Source of the DNA: Clostridiales bacterium | GTDB taxonomy: Bacteria; Bacillota; Clostridia; Oscillospirales; Oscillospiraceae | Direction of reading: 5' to 3' | Length of the DNA stretch: 64,000 bases | Assembly: GCA_004556205.1 (NCBI GenBank) | Contig: SFIL01000001.1 | Coordinates: 19,214 to 83,213 of the forward strand | Shown here: piece by piece, positions 59,147 through 64,000 of the stretch | Layout of the letters: every line of letters begins with the position of its first letter | How positions within the stretch are numbered: the first letter of the stretch is position 1 | The notes under the pieces: model-generated | Database searches by the model: none | Told to the model about the DNA's origin: nothing | Seen by the model: only the letters and a program-made list of their open reading frames with translations | Position numbers and translations under genes: made by a program

Positions 59147-60238
59147 TTACCCCTCCTTTCGATGGTGGACGGAAAGACGGTAGTTGACGAAGAACTCGCA
59201 GCCGAGCATACACAGCAGAATGAAGCCCGTCAGAATTTCCGCAATGGTCGCGGGGACGTTCAGCGAGCGGTATGCTGTCAGTGCACCCTTCTCAAGGATT
59301 GCCAGCAGCGAGGCAATGACAATCATGGCGAAGGGATTGAGCTGTGCCAACCATGCGACGGTAATTGCGGTGAAGCCGACACCGCCGGCAACATTGGCGC
59401 TCAGAGTATGGTCTGCGCCCGAGACGATGATAAAGCCCACAAGACCGGAGATCGCACCCGAGAGGAACATCGTGCGCATCATGATCTTACCGACATTCAT
59501 GCCGGCATAGCGCGCGGTGTTAGCGGAATCGCCTATAACGGCAATCTCATAGCCCTGCTTTGTATGCTGCATATAAATGTACATCAAAACTGTCAGTACG
59601 AGTATGATAATCCAGCCGCAGTGGATGCCGAGAACCGTGGGGAGCTTCGCGGCATCCCCAAACATGGCGATCTTTTGGCTGCCCTTACCGCCGGGGCCGT
59701 TGTTTTCCCACGGACCGCCTTGGAGCCAACGAACGATACCGATGATAATATAGTTCATCATCAGTGTAAAGAGCGTTTCGTTGGTGTTCCATTTTGCCTT
59801 AAAAAAGGCAGGAATCAGCGCCCAAATGCCGCCGCAGACGATCGCGGCGATTGCCATAACTGGCAGCAGCAGATAAGCGGGCATGGAATCGGCAAAATTG
59901 AGCGCGAAGAAGGTTGCGCCAACCGCGCCTGCCGTGATCTGACCTTCCGCGCCGATGTTCCAAAAGCGCATCTTGAAGCACGGCGCGATTGCCAGTGCAC
60001 AGCCGAGCAGGGGAACGGCAATCTTGATAGTCTGACGGAGATAGACAGACGAGCCTGTCGCGCCTTCGATGATCGTGGCAAAGGTGTCGATCGGGGAATA
60101 GCCGAGTGCGGCGAGCAGTAGACTGCCGATCAACAGTGCCAGAATAATCGAGCAGAGCCGGATCAGCCAAACAAAAACGGGATTCATTGCGTCTGTACGC
60201 TTGGCAAGACGGATGCTCGGCAAAGAAGCGTTACGCAT
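59147..60238 (-). CDS. Nucleoside-type ABC transporter permease 2A
   Basis: A 363-residue permease, homologous in position to 46517-47662. The motif MRFWNIGAEGQITAGAVGA corresponds to the first permease's FNIGVAGQ. WNTNETLFTLMMNYI and IAVIGDSANTARYAGMN are also seen. About 9 membrane segments. ATG 60238 follows GGGAGGTGAAGTCA; it overlaps the ATPase gene by eight bases. Confidence 0.92.
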   Translation of the reverse strand: MRNASLPSIRLAKRTDAMNPVFVWLIRLCSIILALLIGSLLLAALGYSPIDTFATIIEGATGSSVYLRQTIKIAVPLLGCALAIAPCFKMRFWNIGAEGQITAGAVGATFFALNFADSMPAYLLLPVMAIAAIVCGGIWALIPAFFKAKWNTNETLFTLMMNYIIIGIVRWLQGGPWENNGPGGKGSQKIAMFGDAAKLPTVLGIHCGWIIILVLTVLMYIYMQHTKQGYEIAVIGDSANTARYAGMNVGKIMMRTMFLSGAISGLVGFIIVSGADHTLSANVAGGVGFTAITVAWLAQLNPFAMIVIASLLAILEKGALTAYRSLNVPATIAEILTGFILLCMLGCEFFVNYRLSVHHRKEG

Positions 60239-61775
60239 TGACTTCACCTCCCTGAACCTGCGTCATCAAAAGTCCGATCTCCTCCTTGGTGGCTTTGCGT
60301 GCATCGACAATGCCGCTGACCTTGCCGCCGCACAGGACGAGAATTCGGTCACAAAGCTCAAGCAGGACGTCCAGATCCTCTCCGATATAGACGACCGCAA
60401 CGCCTTGCATTTTTTGTTCGGTCAAAAGATTATAAATTGTATATGAGGTATTGATGTCGAGGCCACGCACGGCGTAGGCGGTCAGAAGCACCGACGGCGA
60501 CGAGGCGATCTCGCGCCCGACGAGCACCTTTTGCACATTGCCGCCTGACAAACGGCGCACCGGCGTGGAGATGCCGGGTGTGACAACCTCCAGCTCGTCC
60601 ATAATTTTTGTGGCGAGTGCGGTCGGTTCTTTGCGGTGCAAAAGGAAACCGCGGCCGTTTTTCCAGCTTCGGAGCATCATGTTGCCGGTCATGCCCATAC
60701 TACCGACCAGACCCATGCCGAGACGATCTTCGGGCACGAATGCCATCGCGACACCTGCCTTACGAATCTGCGCCGGCGTTTTGCCGACCAACTCGCTCTC
60801 CGCGCCTTCTTTGGGAGTGAAGCGTATGCTTCCGCTTTGCACAGGGTAAAGACCCGTAATGGCTTCAAGCAGCTCGCGCTGACCGCTGCCCGCGATGCCG
60901 GCAACGCCTAAGATTTCGCCGCCCATCGCAGTGAAGCTCACGCCGTCGAGACGCTTGATGCCGAGGTTGTCCACGCAGGTCAGACCTTCGATCTTCAGGC
61001 GCGGCATCGGATCGACGGGCAGCGGGCGGTCTATGTTGAGGCTCACGGAATGCCCGACCATCATGTCCGTCAGGGACTGCGCCGTCGCGTCTGCGGTGTT
61101 GACTGTGCCGATGTAAGCGCCCTTGCGGAGCACGGCGACCTTGTCCGAGATCGCCAGCACCTCGTGGAGCTTATGCGTGATCAGAATGATTGCCTTGCCG
61201 TCGGCGCGCATATTGCGCAGAACGTCAAATAAACGGTCGGTCTCCTGCGGGGTCAGCACTGCCGTCGGCTCGTCGAGAATCAGAATTTCCGCACCGCGGT
61301 AGAGGACTTTGACGATCTCAACGGTTTGCTTCTGCGAGACGGAGAGATCGTAGATTTTACTGTTCGGGTCGAGATCAAACCCGTATTTCTGGCAGATTTC
61401 CGACACGCGCTGACAGATCGCAGTTCGGTCGAGCCGCCCGCGCTCATTTAAGCCGAGGACGATATTCTCTGCTACGGTCAGCACATCGACCAGCTTGAAG
61501 TGCTGGTGAATCATGCCAATTCCGTGTGAGAATGCGTCCTTTGGGGAGTGAATGCGGATCTCCTCGCCGTTTTTGAGAATATGACCGTTGTCGGGCATAT
61601 AAATGCCCGAGAGCATATTCATCAACGTGGTCTTACCGCTGCCGTTTTCCCCGAGCAGACAGAGCACCTCGCCGCCGTTAATCGTCAGATTGATATTGTC
61701 GTTCGCAACTACCTTGCCGAATCGCTTCGTGATATTGACCAGCTCGACCTTGCATTTCGGCTCCAAAGCAATCAT
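60231..61775 (-). CDS. Nucleoside-type ABC transporter ATPase 2 (double ABC domain)
   Basis: A 514-residue double ATPase like 44977-46515. First domain: LLGENGSGKTTLMN, QHFKLVDVLTVAENI, LILDEPTAVLTPQE. Second domain: degenerate GIAGSGQRELL, signature RRLSGGNVQKVLVGRE and a Walker B in which the usual Asp-Glu pair is replaced (LLTAYAVRGLDI). The ATG at 61775 is fused to AAAGG, with no spacing. A TTG at 61766 has proper spacing and may be the true start, as in transporter 1. Confidence 0.9.
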   Translation of the reverse strand: MIALEPKCKVELVNITKRFGKVVANDNINLTINGGEVLCLLGENGSGKTTLMNMLSGIYMPDNGHILKNGEEIRIHSPKDAFSHGIGMIHQHFKLVDVLTVAENIVLGLNERGRLDRTAICQRVSEICQKYGFDLDPNSKIYDLSVSQKQTVEIVKVLYRGAEILILDEPTAVLTPQETDRLFDVLRNMRADGKAIILITHKLHEVLAISDKVAVLRKGAYIGTVNTADATAQSLTDMMVGHSVSLNIDRPLPVDPMPRLKIEGLTCVDNLGIKRLDGVSFTAMGGEILGVAGIAGSGQRELLEAITGLYPVQSGSIRFTPKEGAESELVGKTPAQIRKAGVAMAFVPEDRLGMGLVGSMGMTGNMMLRSWKNGRGFLLHRKEPTALATKIMDELEVVTPGISTPVRRLSGGNVQKVLVGREIASSPSVLLTAYAVRGLDINTSYTIYNLLTEQKMQGVAVVYIGEDLDVLLELCDRILVLCGGKVSGIVDARKATKEEIGLLMTQVQGGEVNA

Positions 61776-61799
61776 CCTTTCTGTGTTGGAATCGGGAAG

Positions 61800-61888
61800 T
61801 CTCCTGCCTGACCGTCCTGCGCGCAGGTGCGGATCGCATCCGCCGTCGGATGCAGCAGTCCCTGCTGCTTTGCGGACAGGGCAGGAGA
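61800..61888 (-). other. Compact branched RNA candidate in the transporter 2 operon
   Basis: On the minus strand, TCTCCTGCC and GGCAGGAGA (9 bp, perfect) close an 89-base segment. GTCC / GGAC pair just inside. The interior forms GCAGCAG-GGA-CTGCTGC, ATCCG-ACGG-CGGAT and a CTGCGCGCAG hairpin. It lies 25 bases before the ATPase gene and after the lipoprotein terminator. It could be a regulatory leader or a processed 5' end. Confidence 0.4.
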
Positions 61889-61901
61889 GATTATCAATTT
61901 A

Positions 61902-61933
61902 GAAAAGGTCGGGACAAATGCCCCGACCTTTTC
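61902..61933 (-). terminator. Terminator/attenuator after lipoprotein gene 2
   Basis: GAAAAGGTCGGG / CCCGACCTTTTC stem, followed on the minus strand by TAAATTG. It parallels the terminator after lipoprotein gene 1 and would keep lipoprotein mRNA more abundant than transporter mRNA. Confidence 0.78.
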
Positions 61934-61947
61934 ATAATGTCAGAAGA

Positions 61948-63204
61948 TCAGTTTTCTGAGGTGATGCCCTCAATGATCCAGTAGAAGTACGGCGCGGAGG
62001 TCTTTCCGCCTTCAACGTCGGATTCTTTGAAGAACTCACCTTCCTTCATCTCGAGAGTGTCGGGTGCGTCCGCACCGTAAGCAGTGCCGGTGCCGACCCA
62101 CGGACCTGCGAAGACATTGATGCTGCCGTCGGCAAGACCGGCGATGACCTCATCCATCTTTTCCTGCGTGCCGGGTGCTGCAATGGCACTGTTCAGCTCG
62201 GTCACAACGACCGCGCCCTCTGCCATGCCTGCCGTCCAGTCGCGGGAAATCGGCTCGCCCGCAAGCAGGCAGTCGAATACATATTCAAAATAGACGGACC
62301 AGTCAATGCGGCTGGAGATCAGGGATGCCTTCGGCGCAACACCGCTCATGTCGTTGTTATAGCCGACGTGGAACACGCCGTTTGCTTCTGCGACGGTTGC
62401 GGGCGTCGTATTATCGGAGTGCTGAGAAATGAGGACGCAGCCCTCGTCGCAGAGCGCCTGAGCCGCATTGCCCTCGGCGGTTGCATCGGACCACGAGGAG
62501 ACGTACTTGACAGTCATTGTGACTTCGGGGACAATGGAACGTGCGCCGAGATAGAAGGAAGTGAAGCCGGAGATAACTTCGGCGAACGGGAACGCGCCGA
62601 CATAGCCGATCTTCGCCTGCTCGGGGGCAATGGTGCCATTGTCGATCAATTCCTTGATCTTCATGCCCGCGACAACACCGGCGACATAGCGGCCCTCATA
62701 GATGTCCGCGAACGCGTTGTGGCAGTTGTCAAGACCTGCAAACTGAGAGTTGAGGTTGGTGCAGCCGATGAACTGTACATCGGGATAATCCGGCGCGGCT
62801 TTCAGCATGAAGGGCTCGTGACCGTAGGAGTTGCAGATGACGACTTCGCAACCGCCCTCGGCAAGCTCGATGCAGGCGTCGGTGCAGCTATCGTCCTCAC
62901 CGATGTTGGTGATGACTTCCCACTCAAGAGTGACGCCCTTGGCAGCCATTTTCTCGGTGACGGAATCCTTCGCGCGATAGAAATTGTAAGTATAGCCTTG
63001 GTCATTTTCGTCGCCGATGCAGACCATGCCGACTTTCAGAGTTTTGCCTGCAACAGGCTCGGTGGGTTCCGGATCGCTGGACTGCGGTCCAGAGGTCTGG
63101 GAGTTGTTGCCGGCATCGGTAGGCTCCTTTTCTTCCTTAGCGCAGCCGACAAAGAGCGCCGCGATCATTGCAAGCGCAAGAACAAGTGCTAAGATTCTTT
63201 TCAT
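61948..63204 (-). CDS. BMP-family nucleoside-binding lipoprotein 2
   Basis: A 418-residue extracellular binding lipoprotein. Signal peptide with lipobox LFVGC (Cys about 21), then a Ser/Pro/Glu linker. The BMP domain has VGMVCIGDENDQGYTYNFYRA, YPDVQFIGCTNLN, YEGRYVAGVVAGMKI, IGYVGAFPFAEVISG and VLISQHSDNTTPA. It differs clearly from lipoprotein 1, so ligand preference may differ. The start at 63204 lies eight bases after AGGAGG; the ATG two codons earlier is too close. Confidence 0.92.
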   Translation of the reverse strand: MKRILALVLALAMIAALFVGCAKEEKEPTDAGNNSQTSGPQSSDPEPTEPVAGKTLKVGMVCIGDENDQGYTYNFYRAKDSVTEKMAAKGVTLEWEVITNIGEDDSCTDACIELAEGGCEVVICNSYGHEPFMLKAAPDYPDVQFIGCTNLNSQFAGLDNCHNAFADIYEGRYVAGVVAGMKIKELIDNGTIAPEQAKIGYVGAFPFAEVISGFTSFYLGARSIVPEVTMTVKYVSSWSDATAEGNAAQALCDEGCVLISQHSDNTTPATVAEANGVFHVGYNNDMSGVAPKASLISSRIDWSVYFEYVFDCLLAGEPISRDWTAGMAEGAVVVTELNSAIAAPGTQEKMDEVIAGLADGSINVFAGPWVGTGTAYGADAPDTLEMKEGEFFKESDVEGGKTSAPYFYWIIEGITSEN

Positions 63205-63287
63205 TTCCATTTCCTCCTTACAAAATTACGGGCAAGCCCGACAGTTGGTTGCAATACGGCGTAAAACACTATGTACTGCATAACATA

Positions 63288-63316
63288 AATATACACAAAT
63301 CCTTGCAAAGAAACAA
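63288..63316 (-). promoter_or_regulatory. Promoter of transporter operon 2
   Basis: On the minus strand: TTGTTT, a 17-base spacer and TATATT. A short CGGGC-TT-GCCCG hairpin lies in the leader just before the ribosome site. Confidence 0.6.
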
Positions 63317-63509
63317 TAGATTTTTTGAAAAAAATGCTAACTAAAAAAATTTTTGTATATATCCTCAAAAATTTTGCCCTGAAAATGAGCAAAGTGACGA
63401 AAATTGCCTGTCCGTCACCGGCACAGATATGGATACTATATAATAATATAGTCACAACGGGTATGGCAAATTATTTGCAGAAAAAACGCAAAAAAAGCAA
63501 AAAAACTTC

Positions 63510-63538
63510 TTGACATAGGGGAGTGGATATGATAATAT
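63510..63538 (+). promoter_or_regulatory. rRNA operon promoter
   Basis: TTGACA, a 17-base spacer and TAATAT. Upstream (about 63481-63506) three A-tracts of six to seven bases repeat every 9-10 bases, like an UP element. This is the strongest promoter of the window by look. Confidence 0.88.
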
Positions 63539-63555
63539 GTTGGAGCTGTCCGCGA

Positions 63556-63641
63556 GATGGCGATGTACCTTGTAAATTAAACAACGAGAAACATGAACGA
63601 TGGCGATGTACCTTGTAAATTAAACAACGAGAAACATGAAC
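63556..63641 (+). repeat. Perfect 43-bp tandem duplication in the rRNA leader
   Basis: The unit starting GATGGCGATGTACCTTGTAA occurs at 63556-63598 and 63599-63641 without a mismatch. It contains CCTTGTAAATTAAACAACGA, which resembles the conserved clostridial rRNA leader/antitermination stretch. A weaker third copy (CCTTGGACAATTTTGATTG) follows at about 63647. Confidence 0.9.
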
Positions 63642-63799
63642 AAACACCTTGGACAATTTTGATTGAAAAATAACAAAGTTGTTCTGAAATGTCAATGTAG
63701 AAACATTGCAGAAAGAACAGCCAACGAAAATTCTTGAGTATAGCTAAGAGCGAACTTGTGAATTGATTTTATTGATTCTTCGGAGTCATTAAGATACCA

Positions 63800-64000
<201 letters not shown>

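Larger units (their letters stand above)
63205..63799. other. Intergenic region between transporter 2 and 16S rRNA
   Basis: About 595 bases, strongly A/T-rich from 63280 to 63510. It holds the leftward transporter promoter, the rightward rRNA promoter with A-tracts in front, and the duplicated rRNA leader. No protein gene. Confidence 0.75.

Noticed and set aside
63556..63641. CRISPR-like repeats
   Set aside because: The two 43-bp units are directly adjacent with no spacer; this is a tandem duplication in an rRNA leader.

Overview
The window comes from the chromosome of a spore-forming, probably anaerobic member of the Clostridia. Evidence: both subunits of dipicolinate synthase, a PdaA-like cortex deacetylase, Noc, pyruvate-phosphate dikinase, NrdR, LCP and sortase B genes, BMP-type nucleoside transporters, and strong AGGAGG ribosome binding sites. 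The first ~200 bases of a 16S rRNA gene lie at the right edge and look clostridial; I do not assign a family from so short a piece. Genes are GC-rich and closely packed, so most genes throw long antisense shadow frames.

Layout. 1-6174: DNA repair and nucleases (nth, ung, TatD, a YhaN/SbcC-like ATPase with an SbcD-like nuclease, YmdB). 6567-12392: noc, ppdK, a small unknown gene and a cell-wall/cortex deacetylase. 12577-23653: a DeoR-type regulator and a 16-gene bacterial microcompartment (BMC) operon. 23845-24560: a small XRE regulator, a divergent small gene and a 47-residue Cys-rich membrane peptide. 24740-27305: sortase substrate, class B sortase and LCP protein. 27430-38798: uracil permease, nrdR, a second deacetylase, a three-subunit molybdenum hydroxylase with a MocA-like gene, pnp and rpsO. 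38938-49353: ogt, a small membrane protein, then nucleoside salvage and uptake (tdk, deoD, deoB, cdd, BMP lipoprotein, ABC transporter, udk). 49542-57768: rhomboid-like membrane protein, SAH hydrolase plus an atypical kinase, glycosyltransferase, dpaAB, DUF4364, hpf, degV, marR. 58151-63204: a second BMP/ABC nucleoside-type transporter. 63510-end: promoter and leader of an rRNA operon.

The most interesting system is the BMC. It encodes shell proteins (three BMC-H, one PduT-like BMC-T, three BMC-P), the common metabolosome core (alcohol dehydrogenase, PduL, PduP-like aldehyde dehydrogenase, PduS/RnfC-like flavoprotein) and, as the candidate signature enzymes, two deoxyribose-phosphate aldolase (DeoC) homologues plus triose-phosphate isomerase. 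It has no diol dehydratase, ethanolamine lyase or glycyl-radical enzyme. This fits the sugar-phosphate-utilizing BMC idea: deoxyribose-5-phosphate is split to acetaldehyde and glyceraldehyde-3-phosphate, the acetaldehyde is oxidised through acetyl-CoA to acetyl phosphate or reduced to ethanol, and TpiA handles the triose phosphate. Genes elsewhere in the window (BMP uptake, Cdd, DeoD, DeoB) could supply deoxyribose-5-phosphate from deoxynucleosides. The second DeoC has a C-terminal four-cysteine ferredoxin-like tail; the first keeps the aldolase lysines but has lost the usual phosphate-binding motifs. Three copies of a 10-bp-phased TGAGCGATTT repeat flank the regulator gene and the BMC promoter and are the likely operators.

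Other structure: two copies of a short inverted-repeat element (MITE-like), dispersed REP-type palindromes, a perfect 43-bp tandem duplication in the rRNA leader, a compact branched-RNA candidate inside a transporter operon, and paired TGTTGA-N4-TCAACA palindromes before a marR gene. I see no tRNA gene, CRISPR array, prophage or intact insertion sequence.
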